Source: Clostridia bacterium (lineage in GTDB: Bacteria; Bacillota; Clostridia; Oscillospirales; RGIG5554). Taken from it: 64,000 bases of DNA. The translations under genes and the position numbers were made by a program. The notes under the pieces are model-generated. The model saw only the letters and a program-made list of their open reading frames with translations. It had not been told where the DNA came from and did no database searches. The stretch spans positions 34,352-98,351 of the forward strand of contig JAFWAE010000056.1 in NCBI GenBank assembly GCA_017507855.1, written 5' to 3'. Positions 37,300 through 46,353 of this stretch are shown here, one piece after another (within the stretch, counting starts at the first letter, position 1; each line of letters starts with the position of its first letter).

Positions 37300-38196
37300 A
37301 TGAAATATTTGGTTTTTCGTCAGCAAACGGTTCCGCGGCTCCTGTTTGCAGACTATTTTCATTCCGAAAATTTCGATGCCTTTGAATACGACGTGGTCTC
37401 ATTAAATTACGTGACGGTTCTTTGCGTGCAAAAGGGGGCAACGGAAAACACCGTTGGAGAAGACGTGTTGGAGGCTCAGGAAGGGGATTTTTTGGTCATC
37501 CCGCCTTTGACACGCCACCGTGCCCGTACCCTGATTCCCGGACTCGGTCACGATAACAGCAGCGCAGCCTTTTTTGCCGATGATGTACGGGTGCTTAACG
37601 ACGAACAATTGCAGGGCTTTCTCAAAGGCTGTGGCGGTGACGAGAGGGGTATGTGGGCGGTCTTGCCCTTGCACTTTCGGATGGAGGGAAGCTATCTGTC
37701 AGACAAATTGGACGAACTGATTCGGGGAGAAAAACAAAAGGGGATCAGTGCAGGGCTGCATTGCGCAGGTCTGTTGATGGAGATTTGCTACCTTATCACG
37801 GAAAAGAGCCTTCGGAGCCGCGGGACACCCCCTGTTCCCAGCCAACTGATGTACTGTCAAAAAATGTGCCGTTATCTGGAGCTGCATTACGAAAAGCCAC
37901 TGACAGAGGAGACGGTGTTTTTGGTGACGGGACTCAATGCAGAGTATTTCCGCCGTATCTTTAAAAAGACGATAGGGCAGTCCCCCAAAGGCTATTTGCT
38001 GAGCGTGCGCATGGAGGAGGCTAAGCGCTTGCTGGCCAATACGGCGGATTCTGTGTCGGAGGTAGCGCGCAAGGTTGGCTATGAAGATGTGAATTATTTC
38101 ACCCGTCTTTTCGTGCGCACGGAGCATAAATCCCCTTCCCAATATCGGGCTATGCTGTACGGAGAATGGGTAAAGTATGAGGAGACACCCTCCTGA
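37300..38196 (+). CDS. AraC family transcriptional regulator
   Basis: About 298 residues: an N-terminal cupin-like effector domain (the EGDFLVIPPLTRHRA strand is typical) and a C-terminal pair of helix-turn-helix motifs (LTEETVFLVTGLNAEYFRRIFKKTIG, and SVSEVARKVGYEDVNYFTRLF followed by KSPSQYR). The ATG at 37300 has GAGGAGG upstream; an earlier TTG at 37282 is less likely. It is divergent from the lipoprotein and sugar-binding genes across a shared promoter region and probably controls them in response to a sugar; that is inference from position. Confidence 0.88.
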   Translation: MKYLVFRQQTVPRLLFADYFHSENFDAFEYDVVSLNYVTVLCVQKGATENTVGEDVLEAQEGDFLVIPPLTRHRARTLIPGLGHDNSSAAFFADDVRVLNDEQLQGFLKGCGGDERGMWAVLPLHFRMEGSYLSDKLDELIRGEKQKGISAGLHCAGLLMEICYLITEKSLRSRGTPPVPSQLMYCQKMCRYLELHYEKPLTEETVFLVTGLNAEYFRRIFKKTIGQSPKGYLLSVRMEEAKRLLANTADSVSEVARKVGYEDVNYFTRLFVRTEHKSPSQYRAMLYGEWVKYEETPS

Positions 38197-38296
38197 TTGC
38201 GAGGGGACTTTTCACCCCTGAAAATGACCTTACTCGGGCGCGAACTTTTCATTGCGCAAAGAAGGACTTTGTCGTTTTTTTTTGGCTTTTTTTCAA

Positions 38297-38325
38297 TTGA
38301 CTTTTTATGGCGAATATGATATGAT
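38297..38325 (+). promoter_or_regulatory. Promoter of deoC
   Basis: TTGACT (38297-38302), 17-base spacer, TATGAT (38320-38325), 45 bases before deoC. Confidence 0.8.
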
Positions 38326-38369
38326 ACCCACGTTGTATATTTGAGTACGTCTTAAAGGAGTTTTTTACG

Positions 38370-39128
38370 ATGACCACGCTTCAGCAACGGGTGCAGGCGT
38401 TGAACCTGACCCCCTCCGTTTTGGCTCAGCTTTTTGACCAGACCCTCCTCAAGCCTGACGTGAACGATGCCCGCTTGGAGGCTTTTTGCCGTGTTGCGGC
38501 ACAATTTGGGTTCAGAAATGTGGCGGTCAACACCGCACAGGTAGCCAAATGTAAGACTTGGTTGAAGGGAAGTGGCGTGGGTGTTGATGCGGCGGTAGGC
38601 TTTTCTTTGGGACAGACCAAGATCCAGACCAAGGTGTTTGAGACCCGTCAGGCCTTGGAGGATGGAGCAGACGAGATTGATTATTTGCTCAATATCACCG
38701 AGATCAAAAACGGCAATTACCGCTACGTGGAGGACGAAATGCGCCAGATCGTAGGGCTTTGCCGCGCTCATGCCAAGGTGTCCAAGGTTATTTTGGAGAC
38801 CTGCTATCTGACGGATGATGAAAAGCGAGCCGTGTGTGAGATTGCCGCTAAAGTGGGAATCACTTTTGTGAAGACCAGTACGGGATTCGGTCCCGGCGGT
38901 GCTACGGCGGCAGATATCCGCTTGATGAAGCAGGCTGTCGGAGACAGCGGTGTGAAGGTCAAGGCGGCAGGTGGCATCCGCACTGTCAGCACGGTGGTGG
39001 ATATGCTGGAGGCCGGAGCAGAGCGCATCGGTACCAGCGGCGGTGTGGCGATGCTGCAGGAGCTGGAGGAGATCTTGGCAGGAAAATTACCCAATGGAGT
39101 ACAGGCCTCCGACGGCGGGGCTTATTAA
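38370..39128 (+). CDS. deoC: Deoxyribose-phosphate aldolase
   Basis: Cleaves 2-deoxyribose-5-phosphate to glyceraldehyde-3-phosphate and acetaldehyde, the end of deoxynucleoside breakdown. 252 residues, longer E. coli-like form. The Schiff-base Lys168 sits in FVKTSTGF and the assisting Lys198 in VKVKAAGGI; the acidic DEIDYLLN strand is present. It leads deoC, mtlD-like and yjbQ-like genes at short spacing. No nucleoside phosphorylases are nearby. Confidence 0.94.
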   Translation: MTTLQQRVQALNLTPSVLAQLFDQTLLKPDVNDARLEAFCRVAAQFGFRNVAVNTAQVAKCKTWLKGSGVGVDAAVGFSLGQTKIQTKVFETRQALEDGADEIDYLLNITEIKNGNYRYVEDEMRQIVGLCRAHAKVSKVILETCYLTDDEKRAVCEIAAKVGITFVKTSTGFGPGGATAADIRLMKQAVGDSGVKVKAAGGIRTVSTVVDMLEAGAERIGTSGGVAMLQELEEILAGKLPNGVQASDGGAY

Positions 39129-39157
39129 AAATACAGATCAGAAAAAAGGGGTTCGTT

Positions 39158-40384
39158 ATGAAAAAATTTGTCATGTACGGTGCGGGCAATATCGGCCGCG
39201 GCTTTATCGGGCAGACCTTCTCCAAATCCGGCTACGAGGTCGTGTTCGTGGACGTCAACCGCGAAATGGTGGACAAGTTCAACAACGACGGCAAATATCC
39301 CGTCAAGATCGTTTCTCCCGAAGGAAAGCGGGAGGAATGGGTCAGCGGTATCCGCGCAGTGAACGGGATGGAGGCTGACAAGGTGGCCGAGGAGATCGCC
39401 ACCTGCGACATTATGGGTACGGCGGTGGGCGTCAACATTTTGCCCCGCATTGCCAAGCCCCTGGCCGAGGGGATCGTCAAGCGCCTGCGCATGGCCGACG
39501 CCAAGCCCCTGAACGTGATCATCTGCGAAAATCTGCTGGATGCCAACATCTATCTGCGCAAGCTGGTGGGTGAGTTTATCCCCGAGGACCTGCAACAGGC
39601 CTATGCCGAAAAGATCGGCTTTGTGGAGGCCTCCATCGGCCGCATGGTGCCCATCGTCACCCCTGAAATGCAGGAGGGGAATATTCTGCGCGTGTGGGTG
39701 GAAGAGTACTGTGAGCTTCCTGTGGACCGCGCCGGCTTCGTGGGCGAGCCCCCCGCCGACGTGCAGGGCCTGATGCCCTTTACCCCCTTTGAATTTTTCA
39801 TTCAGCGCAAGCTGTTTATCCACAATATGGGTCACGCCATTTCCGCCTTTTTGGGCGCCCGTTTGGGGTGTGAGGCCATTTGGCAGGCCATGGGCGTGCC
39901 TGCGGTGAAGTTGCTGGCCATGAAGGCCATGATGCAGTCTGCTGCCGCTCTGAGCAAGGAGCACGGGGTACCCTTGGCAGACGTGCTTCGCAACGTGGAG
40001 GACCTGATCTACCGCTTCTCCAACCGCGATCTGGGAGACACCGTGGCCCGCGTGGGGCGTGATCCCATCCGCAAGCTGAACGAAAACGACCGCCTGGTGG
40101 GTGCTTACAACCTGTGCAAAAAGTTGGGACTTCCCGCCACCTATATCCGCGTGGGCATTGCCGCGGCCCTTTGCTTTGAGGAGGCCTCCGATGCCGCAGC
40201 GGTGGAGGTCAGTACCTTTGCCAAGGAAAACGGTACGGCGGCGGCTTTGGCCAAATACTGCAATTTGACCGATCCTGCGGATGCCCAAGCCATTGACGTG
40301 TACGTGCAAATGTTGCGCAACGGCCAGCCTCTGGAGGAGCTTTTGGCCATGGCCGAGCGGGAGACCGACCGCTTTTACAAGTGA
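39158..40384 (+). CDS. mtlD: Mannitol-1-phosphate 5-dehydrogenase family protein
   Basis: Oxidises a polyol phosphate with NAD, probably mannitol-1-phosphate to fructose-6-phosphate. 408 residues, slightly longer than E. coli MtlD (about 380). The Rossmann motif [11 protein letters not shown] starts at residue 8, and the catalytic helix with the essential Lys is visible as [11 protein letters not shown]. Related uronate (altronate, mannonate) reductases share the fold, so substrate is uncertain. No mannitol PTS genes lie nearby. It is 29 bases after deoC and followed by the YjbQ-like gene after 10 bases. Confidence 0.83.
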   Translation: MKKFVMYGAGNIGRGFIGQTFSKSGYEVVFVDVNREMVDKFNNDGKYPVKIVSPEGKREEWVSGIRAVNGMEADKVAEEIATCDIMGTAVGVNILPRIAKPLAEGIVKRLRMADAKPLNVIICENLLDANIYLRKLVGEFIPEDLQQAYAEKIGFVEASIGRMVPIVTPEMQEGNILRVWVEEYCELPVDRAGFVGEPPADVQGLMPFTPFEFFIQRKLFIHNMGHAISAFLGARLGCEAIWQAMGVPAVKLLAMKAMMQSAAALSKEHGVPLADVLRNVEDLIYRFSNRDLGDTVARVGRDPIRKLNENDRLVGAYNLCKKLGLPATYIRVGIAAALCFEEASDAAAVEVSTFAKENGTAAALAKYCNLTDPADAQAIDVYVQMLRNGQPLEELLAMAERETDRFYK

Positions 40385-40394
40385 GGCAGGGCGC

Positions 40395-40811
40395 ATGAAA
40401 AGCTACCGTAAGGAATTGACGTTTTGCCTGCCTTCCCGCCGCGGACTGGTCAATATTACCCCCTATGCCCGCGAGGCCATCCGTGAAAGCGGCATCCGCG
40501 AAGGATTGATGCTGATCAACGCCATGCATATTACTGCCAGCGTTTTTATCAACGACGACGAATCGGGCCTGCACCGCGATCTGGAAACCTGGTTGGAGGG
40601 GCTGGCACCCGAAAAGCCCTACAGCCGCTATCATCACAACGGCTTTGAGGACAATGCGGACGCCCATTTGAAACGCAGTGTGATGGGGCGCGAGGTCGTA
40701 GTGGCCGTCACGGACGGAAAGCCGGATTTCGGCCCTTGGGAGCAGATTTTTTACTATGAGTTTGACGGCATGCGCAATAAACGCGTGCTCATCAAGATCA
40801 TCGGTGAATAA
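40395..40811 (+). CDS. YjbQ/UPF0047 family protein
   Basis: A 138-residue member of the UPF0047 family, sometimes called secondary thiamine-phosphate synthase because E. coli YjbQ shows weak such activity. Typical features are [20 protein letters not shown] and the histidine-bearing [20 protein letters not shown]. The physiological role is unknown. It ends the deoC-led unit before a strong terminator. Confidence 0.88.
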   Translation: MKSYRKELTFCLPSRRGLVNITPYAREAIRESGIREGLMLINAMHITASVFINDDESGLHRDLETWLEGLAPEKPYSRYHHNGFEDNADAHLKRSVMGREVVVAVTDGKPDFGPWEQIFYYEFDGMRNKRVLIKIIGE

Positions 40812-40817
40812 GCAATA

Positions 40818-40868
40818 TCAAAAGCGCCCCTTTCCCATTTCGGGAAAGGGGCACTTTTTTGTGCTTTT
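40818..40868. terminator. Bidirectional terminator between the yjbQ-like gene and lplA
   Basis: An 11-base-pair stem (40826-40836 with 40842-40852) followed by AC and six T; the left flank is A-rich for the minus strand. Confidence 0.9.
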
Positions 40869-40877
40869 GACAAAAGG

Positions 40878-41858
40878 TCAGACCAGCAGACTCAGCAGTT
40901 GGGGGACGGTCATGCCGAAAATATAGGTGTTCAGCTCAACGCGGGTGAGACGTTGGCGCAGGGCCTCCTCGCGGTGCTCGCAACCCACGAGAAGCTCTTG
41001 CAGGCCGCCGATCTCCCCGGTGCCGAAGAAATCTCCCCGCACGGCTGCGGAAAGGATCTTGCCGTCCTTCACCTGAAGGCCCACCTCCACCGTGCCGAAG
41101 GAGAAGCGTTGGCTTTTGGTGTGGGTATAGGCGGGGGAATAGCCGTAATTCCATTCCCAGGTGCCGTATTTTTCGGCCACCAGGCGGTCGATGAGGGCTT
41201 CGTCTTCAACGGTCGGCTCATAAATGTCGGTGTGGGGGAAGCCGGTGCACACCCGTTCGCCCAAAAAGGCGGCAAATTGCAAAATGTCCATAGGGGCGGG
41301 CAGATGGGCGGAAATATTGGTCACCCGCGAAGCCACGGAAGCGATGCCTTTGCTTTGGATCTTACGCGGATCTACCTGCAAAGCCCCGGAAATATCGGCC
41401 ACGTTGGAGGAAAAAAGCAAGGTTCCGTGGTGCAGGGTCCCGTGGGCGTTGCGTGTTTGGGCGTTGCCCGAAAATTTCAGCCCGTCAATGCAAAGGTCGT
41501 TGCGGCCGTTAAGGCGGGCGTCGATCCCCAATTGGCTCAGCGCATCAATAATGGGGCGGGTAAAGGTTTGAAAATCAATGTCGTTGCCGGGCTCATCGCG
41601 GCTGATGAAGGTGTAGTTCAAATTGCCCAGGTCGTGAAACACGGCACCGCCCCCCGTCATGCGGCGGACCACGGAAATGCCGCGTCGGCGGACGTAGTCG
41701 GTATTGATCTCGGCCAAGGTGTTCTGATTGCGCCCTACGATGACGGCGCTTTCATTGCGCCAAAGGAGAAAGCAGGGCTCCTTTTTATGCAGGAAAAAGA
41801 ATTCCTCGGTGGCCAGGTTTCGCACCGCATCCGTTTTGGGGAAAATATAAAACAGCAT
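40878..41858 (-). CDS. lplA: Lipoate--protein ligase A family
   Basis: Attaches free lipoate to lipoyl domains through lipoyl-AMP. About 326 residues with the catalytic RRMTGGGAVFHDLGNLNYTF block, CIDGLKFSGNAQ with the conserved Lys, and an accessory C-terminal domain. Its start overlaps the deoR stop (TGATG), so the two are translationally coupled, a rare partner. No lipoate-dependent enzyme is in the window. Because of the coupling a longer start at 41876 is unlikely. Confidence 0.9.
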   Translation of the reverse strand: MLFYIFPKTDAVRNLATEEFFFLHKKEPCFLLWRNESAVIVGRNQNTLAEINTDYVRRRGISVVRRMTGGGAVFHDLGNLNYTFISRDEPGNDIDFQTFTRPIIDALSQLGIDARLNGRNDLCIDGLKFSGNAQTRNAHGTLHHGTLLFSSNVADISGALQVDPRKIQSKGIASVASRVTNISAHLPAPMDILQFAAFLGERVCTGFPHTDIYEPTVEDEALIDRLVAEKYGTWEWNYGYSPAYTHTKSQRFSFGTVEVGLQVKDGKILSAAVRGDFFGTGEIGGLQELLVGCEHREEALRQRLTRVELNTYIFGMTVPQLLSLLV

Positions 41859-42634
41859 CAGATCAATTTGTCGCACACCACGATCTCCACGCCCCCTGCA
41901 CGAAGCTTTTCGGCGGTGGCGGGGATGGGCATGCGGTCGGTCAGCAGGATGTCCACGTCTTCGGAGCGGCCGAAGGTGTAGGGCAGGCTACGGTCAAATT
42001 TAGAGGCGTCCATCAGCACGACCACGGTACGGGCCTTGGCCATAATGTACTTTTTCAGCTCGGCCTCGGCGCTGTTTCCGCAGGTAAAGCCCGTTTCCTG
42101 CGAAAAGCCCGTGGGGGCAATAAAGGCAATGTCGATATTCAGACTGTCCAGAAAATGAAGAGAGGCGTTGCCGGAAAGGGAAATGTTGTCCCGGTTGAGC
42201 ACGCCGCCCACCACGCTGACGGTGGGATGCTGTTTTTTGATGATCTCCAGGGCGATATTGGGGCCTGAGGTGATCACAAACAGGCGCTCGTCGGGCAGAA
42301 TGCGGGCCAGGTTCATAATGGAGGTGCCGGAGTCAAAGAAATAAGAGCGGCCCGGCTCGATCAAGCGGATGGCTTGCAGGGCAATGCTTTTTTTGGCGGC
42401 GGGATTTTCCGCTTCGCGGCGGCTGTATACTTCCTCCTGGGCGTGAGACAGGTGCTTGACGGAGCGTGCTCCTCCGCGCACGCGGATCACCTCGCCGATC
42501 TTTTCAAAATATTCCAGGTCGCGGCGCAGGGTCATGGAGGAGTAGGAGGGGAATTCGGCCTCCAGCTGCTTGAGAGAAACGTAGGGCTGGGAGTTGAGCA
42601 TCTCACGGATGCGGGCCCTTCTGGATTCGCTCAT
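41858..42634 (-). CDS. DeoR/GlpR family transcriptional regulator
   Basis: 258 residues: N-terminal winged helix-turn-helix (VSLKQLEAEFPSYSSMTLRRDLEYFEKIGEVIRVRGGA) and a C-terminal sugar-phosphate-binding DeoRC domain with FFDSGTSIMNLAR and VVGGVLNRDNISLSG. The ATG at 42634 follows an AAAGGA. It is coupled to lplA and divergent from the tyrosine recombinase. It could sense a sugar phosphate and regulate its own operon or the nearby deoC-mtlD unit; both ideas are inference. Confidence 0.9.
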   Translation of the reverse strand: MSESRRARIREMLNSQPYVSLKQLEAEFPSYSSMTLRRDLEYFEKIGEVIRVRGGARSVKHLSHAQEEVYSRREAENPAAKKSIALQAIRLIEPGRSYFFDSGTSIMNLARILPDERLFVITSGPNIALEIIKKQHPTVSVVGGVLNRDNISLSGNASLHFLDSLNIDIAFIAPTGFSQETGFTCGNSAEAELKKYIMAKARTVVVLMDASKFDRSLPYTFGRSEDVDILLTDRMPIPATAEKLRAGGVEIVVCDKLI

Positions 42635-42725
42635 GGGTTTGTAACATCCTTTCAAAATGGCCTGTCATATGTGAAAAAAGAAAGAAAATGATCGTGGTTC
42701 ACAAAAATGGCTGTATTTACTTATC

Positions 42726-42754
42726 ATTATAATGTTATTTTTTCACATTGTCAA
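42726..42754 (-). promoter_or_regulatory. Promoter of deoR-lplA
   Basis: Minus strand TTGACA (42754-42749), 17-base spacer, TATAAT (42731-42726): full consensus. The leader of about 85 bases is AT-rich. Confidence 0.85.
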
Positions 42755-42772
42755 TTGAATTATTAAAAATAA

Positions 42773-42801
42773 TTGACAAAAAAACACCGAAAGAATATAA
42801 T
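42773..42801 (+). promoter_or_regulatory. Promoter of the tyrosine recombinase gene
   Basis: TTGACA (42773-42778), 17-base spacer, TATAAT (42796-42801): full consensus, back to back with the deoR promoter and 18 bases from its -35 box. Confidence 0.85.
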
Positions 42802-42832
42802 AATTCAACAGAAGAAAAAAGGAGGCGAAAGC

Positions 42833-43810
42833 ATGTCGGATCTGCTGAAGGAGGCCCCTCCCATTTTGCGGGAATGGCTGGTGTATTTGCAGACGATTCA
42901 GGGAAAAGCCGATAAAACGGTGGAAAGCTATTTTTTGGATCTGCGGCTCTTTTTGCGCTTCGTCATGGGCTCGCGCCGCGGCCTGGACCGCGAGCAGACC
43001 GAATGCTTGCCCCTGGATGAGGCAGACACGGAGCTGCTCGGCTCCGTCACAGCCGACGACATTTACGCTTACCTGATCTACTGCAGCCAGCAACTGCACA
43101 ACAATCAAGCCTCCCGTGCACGTAAACTTTGCGCCTTGCGCTCCCTGTTTCGCTATTACGAAAAACAGGGGCGCATTGCCTCCAACCCCACCAAGCTGAT
43201 CGATGCGCCCAAACGGCGCAAGGTGTTGCCCAAATTTTTGAATTTGGAGGAAAGCCGTCGCTTGTTGGAGCAGGTGGGAGGCAAGCACCCCAAGCGGGAT
43301 TATGCCATTTTGACCCTGTTTTTGAACTGCGGCATGCGCTTGGCGGAGCTGGTGGCCCTGAATTTGGGAGACGTGGATTTTGAAAATCTGAGCCTGGTGG
43401 TTACGGGTAAGGGGGACAAGCAGCGTACCCTGTACCTGAACCCTGCCTGTGTGGCGGCTTTGCAGGCGTATCTGACCGCCGAGCGCAAGCCGGCTGTGGG
43501 GGAAAGGGCTCTTTTTATCGGTGTCAAGGGGCAGCGCATCGGGCGCCAGGCGGTGCAAAACATGGTGAAAAAGAACCTGGCTGCTGCGGGGCTGGAAGGG
43601 CGTTCCCTTTCCACTCACAAACTTAGGCATACGGCCGCCACGCTGATGTACCAGTACGGCGGAGTGGACACCCGAACTTTGCAGGAGATCCTGGGGCACG
43701 AGCAGCTGAACACCACCCAGATCTACACTCACGTCAGCAATACCCAGGTGCGCGATGCGTTTAACGCCAATCCTTTGGCCAAGGAAAAGGGAAATGAAGA
43801 AAAAGGTTGA
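42833..43810 (+). CDS. Tyrosine recombinase, XerC/XerD-like
   Basis: 325 residues with a SAM-like N-terminal DNA-binding domain (about 10-115) and a catalytic domain containing the full set Arg169 (GMRLAEL), Lys193 (TGKGDKQR), His262-x2-Arg265 (HKLRHTA), His289 (LGHEQL) and the nucleophile Tyr298 (TQIYTHV). Size and motifs match the chromosomal XerC/XerD group that resolves chromosome dimers, rather than phage integrases. The acidic insert at 60-75 is unusual. No attachment repeats were noticed at its edges. ATG at 42833 with AAAGGAGG upstream. Confidence 0.9.
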   Translation: MSDLLKEAPPILREWLVYLQTIQGKADKTVESYFLDLRLFLRFVMGSRRGLDREQTECLPLDEADTELLGSVTADDIYAYLIYCSQQLHNNQASRARKLCALRSLFRYYEKQGRIASNPTKLIDAPKRRKVLPKFLNLEESRRLLEQVGGKHPKRDYAILTLFLNCGMRLAELVALNLGDVDFENLSLVVTGKGDKQRTLYLNPACVAALQAYLTAERKPAVGERALFIGVKGQRIGRQAVQNMVKKNLAAAGLEGRSLSTHKLRHTAATLMYQYGGVDTRTLQEILGHEQLNTTQIYTHVSNTQVRDAFNANPLAKEKGNEEKG

Positions 43811-43835
43811 CAAGAAACGAAAAACCGCGTATAAT
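43807..43835 (+). promoter_or_regulatory. Promoter of the aminotransferase gene
   Basis: TTGACA (43807-43812), 17-base spacer, TATAAT (43830-43835). The -35 box includes the stop codon of the recombinase gene. Confidence 0.85.
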
Positions 43836-43872
43836 ACTGGACGGTATTTTTAAACGTTAAGGGGTTATGAAG

Positions 43873-45159
43873 ATGAATTATCTGGAAATGAACCGAGAGC
43901 AGCTTTTGGCGCTCCACGACAAATATACCCAGCAATATCAAAGCTTTAAGCTGCAGGGTCTGACGTTGGATATGTCCCGCGGGAAGCCCGGCCCCGAGCA
44001 GTTGGATATGTCTGAGGCCATGCTGACGGCCATTACCTCCAACGCCGACTGCTACACCGGCAAGACCGACTGCCGCAACTACGGTATCGTGGACGGCTTG
44101 CTGGAGGCCCGCGAAATGTTTGCCGAAATTTTGGGTGTGGAGCCTGCCGAGGTCATTTGCGGCGGCAACAGCAGCCTGAATATGATGTATGACACGGTGA
44201 TGCGCGCTTGGGTGTTTGGTGTGGCCAAGGGGGAAAAGCCCTGGTCTCAGCAGGGCCAAATCAAGTTTTTGTGCCCCGTGCCCGGCTACGACCGCCATTT
44301 CGGTATTTGCGAACAGTTCGGCATTGAAATGATCAACGTGGATATGCTGGAGGACGGCCCCGATATGGATGCGGTGGAGGAGCTGATCAAGGATCCTCAG
44401 GTAAAGGGCATTTGGTGCGTGCCCAAGCATTCCAACCCCACGGGTGTGACTTATTCCGACGAGGTGGTGCGCCGTTTTGCCGCGCTGAAGCCCGCCGCAT
44501 CGGATTTCCGCATTTTCTGGGACAACGCCTACTGCGTGCACGAGCTGTACTTTGACCGCTGCCCTCAGCTGCTGAACCTGATGGAGGAATGCCGCAAGCT
44601 GGGTAGTGAGGATATGGTGTACCAGTACACCTCCACCTCCAAGATCTCTTTTCCCGGCGGCGGTGTGTCTGCCTTTGCTTCCAGCGAGCGCAACATCCAC
44701 CACGCCAAAAAACTGATGTCCGTGCAGAGCATCGGTCCCGACAAGCTCAACCAGCTTCGCCACATCCGTTTCTTCAAAAACGCCGCGGGTGTGAAGGAAT
44801 ACATGAAAAAGCACGCCGAGTTCCTGCGCCCCAAGTTTGAGGTGGTCATCAACAACATGGAACGCTATTTCGGCGACAGCGGCATTGCCACGTGGAATAA
44901 GCCCACGGGCGGCTACTTTATCAACTTTAACACCCTGGAGGGCTGTGCTTCCAAGGTGGCTCAACTGGCCAAGGAGGCCGGCCTGATCCTGACCACGGCG
45001 GGGGCTACCTTCCCCTACGGCAAGGACCCCAAGGACTGCAACCTGCGCATCGCCCCCAGCTATCCCTCCACCTCCGAGTTGGATATGGCCATTCGCCTGC
45101 TTTGCGTTTGCGTGAAGCTGGTGTCCACGGAAAAGCTGTTGGCCGAATATAAGGACTGA
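43873..45159 (+). CDS. Aminotransferase class I/II (aspartate aminotransferase-like, PF12897 type)
   Basis: About 428 residues of the PLP fold-type I group. The N-terminal LDMSRGKPGPEQLDMS and NYGIVDGLLEAREMFAEILG, CVPKHSNPTGVTYS, and the Schiff-base-type Lys in TSTSKISFPGGGVSAF are visible. This pattern is that of a distinctive bacterial family annotated as aspartate or putative transaminases; the amino-acid partner is not known. Of two close ATG codons (43867, 43873) the second is better spaced from AAGGGG. It is coupled to the hydrolase by TGATG. Confidence 0.87.
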   Translation: MNYLEMNREQLLALHDKYTQQYQSFKLQGLTLDMSRGKPGPEQLDMSEAMLTAITSNADCYTGKTDCRNYGIVDGLLEAREMFAEILGVEPAEVICGGNSSLNMMYDTVMRAWVFGVAKGEKPWSQQGQIKFLCPVPGYDRHFGICEQFGIEMINVDMLEDGPDMDAVEELIKDPQVKGIWCVPKHSNPTGVTYSDEVVRRFAALKPAASDFRIFWDNAYCVHELYFDRCPQLLNLMEECRKLGSEDMVYQYTSTSKISFPGGGVSAFASSERNIHHAKKLMSVQSIGPDKLNQLRHIRFFKNAAGVKEYMKKHAEFLRPKFEVVINNMERYFGDSGIATWNKPTGGYFINFNTLEGCASKVAQLAKEAGLILTTAGATFPYGKDPKDCNLRIAPSYPSTSELDMAIRLLCVCVKLVSTEKLLAEYKD

Positions 45160-45944
45160 TGAAACGAAGCGAATTCCTCGCACAGGGAGAAAGCTGGCTG
45201 TATCTGCCCCAGGAGGGGGAGGGCCCTTTTCCCGTAGTGCTGTATTGCCACGGTTGGGGAGGCTGCCGCGATATTCCCGACACCCTGCGCCCTTTGCGCA
45301 AGGCTCTTTTGGCGGCGGGCTGTGCCTTTGCCAGCTTTACCTTTGAGGGAAGCGGCAAAAACGGCGCCGACCTTTTACCCTACATCACCTACACCCGCCT
45401 GACCGAGCAACTTAACGGTGTGATCGAGGCTTTGCGGGCACAGCCGCAGATCGATGCGGCACGCATCGGATGCCTGGCTGTCAGCAGCGGAACGGTGCCT
45501 GCCCTGCGCCTGGCCGCTACGCCCGGAAAAGCCCCTGCCTTTGTGGTGGCGGTGGCGGCGTGTGTGTCCCCCCAGATCGACATGCCCCACGGGGGTGTGG
45601 CCAAGATCGTGTCGGAGCATCTGCATGAATTGGCTGCCGGGGGACGGGCGTTGCTTTTTGGCGTGCCTTACGGAGAGGCCTTTTTAAGGGACGTGTTGGA
45701 AAACGCTCCCATGCATACCATGCATCGCGTGTCTTGCCCTGTGCTTTTTCTGCAGGGTGGGCGGGATAACCCCTATCGTCGGGCAGACGCCCTGTTGGGT
45801 ACGTTTTTGCTGCAGGAGGCGGGAAAGCCTGTGGAGCATAAGGAGCTGGCCCAAGGCGGACACGTGCTGGACGGAGCAGAGGAGGCCTGTGCCGAAGAAA
45901 CGTTGGCCTGGCTGCGGCGGATCTGTATTTTGCCGGAGGAGTAA
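45159..45944 (+). CDS. Alpha/beta hydrolase, dienelactone hydrolase-like
   Basis: A 261-residue serine hydrolase fold. The oxyanion strand VVLYCHGWGG (about 26-35) precedes a nucleophile elbow AVSSG, in which Ala replaces the first Gly of GxSxG. A likely Asp is in GGRDNPY and the His in GGHVLDG near the C-terminus, so the catalytic triad appears complete. The substrate is unknown. It starts one base inside the end of the aminotransferase gene, so both are made together. Confidence 0.83.
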   Translation: MKRSEFLAQGESWLYLPQEGEGPFPVVLYCHGWGGCRDIPDTLRPLRKALLAAGCAFASFTFEGSGKNGADLLPYITYTRLTEQLNGVIEALRAQPQIDAARIGCLAVSSGTVPALRLAATPGKAPAFVVAVAACVSPQIDMPHGGVAKIVSEHLHELAAGGRALLFGVPYGEAFLRDVLENAPMHTMHRVSCPVLFLQGGRDNPYRRADALLGTFLLQEAGKPVEHKELAQGGHVLDGAEEACAEETLAWLRRICILPEE

Positions 45945-45990
45945 AAAATATAAAGACCGTGTAAGCCTTTTACTTACACGGTCTTTTTGG
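45945..45990. terminator. Bidirectional terminator between the hydrolase and XRE genes
   Basis: A perfect 14-base-pair stem (45952-45965 with 45973-45986, 7-base loop) flanked by A-rich and T-rich runs. Confidence 0.92.
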
Positions 45991-45999
45991 GTTATTGTT

Positions 46000-46236
46000 T
46001 TATTTTATTCTTTCTTCAATGGCCAATATCACATCACTCATTTTTACATTTAATGCGGTACAGATGCGATATAGAGTTTCCAAAGTAGGTTTGCGTTCTC
46101 CGCGTTCTATGGCGCTTAAGTGACTGCGGCCAATGTCTGCCAACCCGCTTGCAACTTCTTGAGATAACCCCTTTTTATGACGGAAGTCTGCCAGTACTTC
46201 ACCTACGATTAAAGGATCCAGTGTAGAAACAAACAT
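46000..46236 (-). CDS. XRE-family helix-turn-helix regulator
   Basis: A 78-residue protein that is almost only a Cro/C1-type DNA-binding domain: GEVLADFRHKKGLSQEVASGLADIGRSHLSAIERGERKPTL-like order with the recognition helix around GRSHLSAIERG. Such stand-alone XRE proteins regulate mobile elements, toxin systems or metabolic genes; no partner is obvious. It is divergent from the TM2 gene and lies in an AT-richer patch. Confidence 0.83.
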   Translation of the reverse strand: MFVSTLDPLIVGEVLADFRHKKGLSQEVASGLADIGRSHLSAIERGERKPTLETLYRICTALNVKMSDVILAIEERIK

Positions 46237-46291
46237 AGCCTCACCTCACCTTTATTTTATGCCGAAAAAAGAAAAAATATGAATACATATG

Positions 46292-46320
46292 TTGACAACC
46301 GAACACTTATGTGTTATAAT
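46292..46320 (+). promoter_or_regulatory. Promoter of the TM2 gene
   Basis: TTGACA (46292-46297), 17-base spacer, TATAAT (46315-46320). Confidence 0.85.
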
Positions 46321-46353
46321 TGCAACAATATTTGACGGAATGGGGTAGAGGTT

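Noticed and set aside
42773..43810. Integrase of a mobile island
   Set aside because: Size and motifs fit XerC/XerD, no cargo genes, direct repeats or tRNA end lie at its borders.
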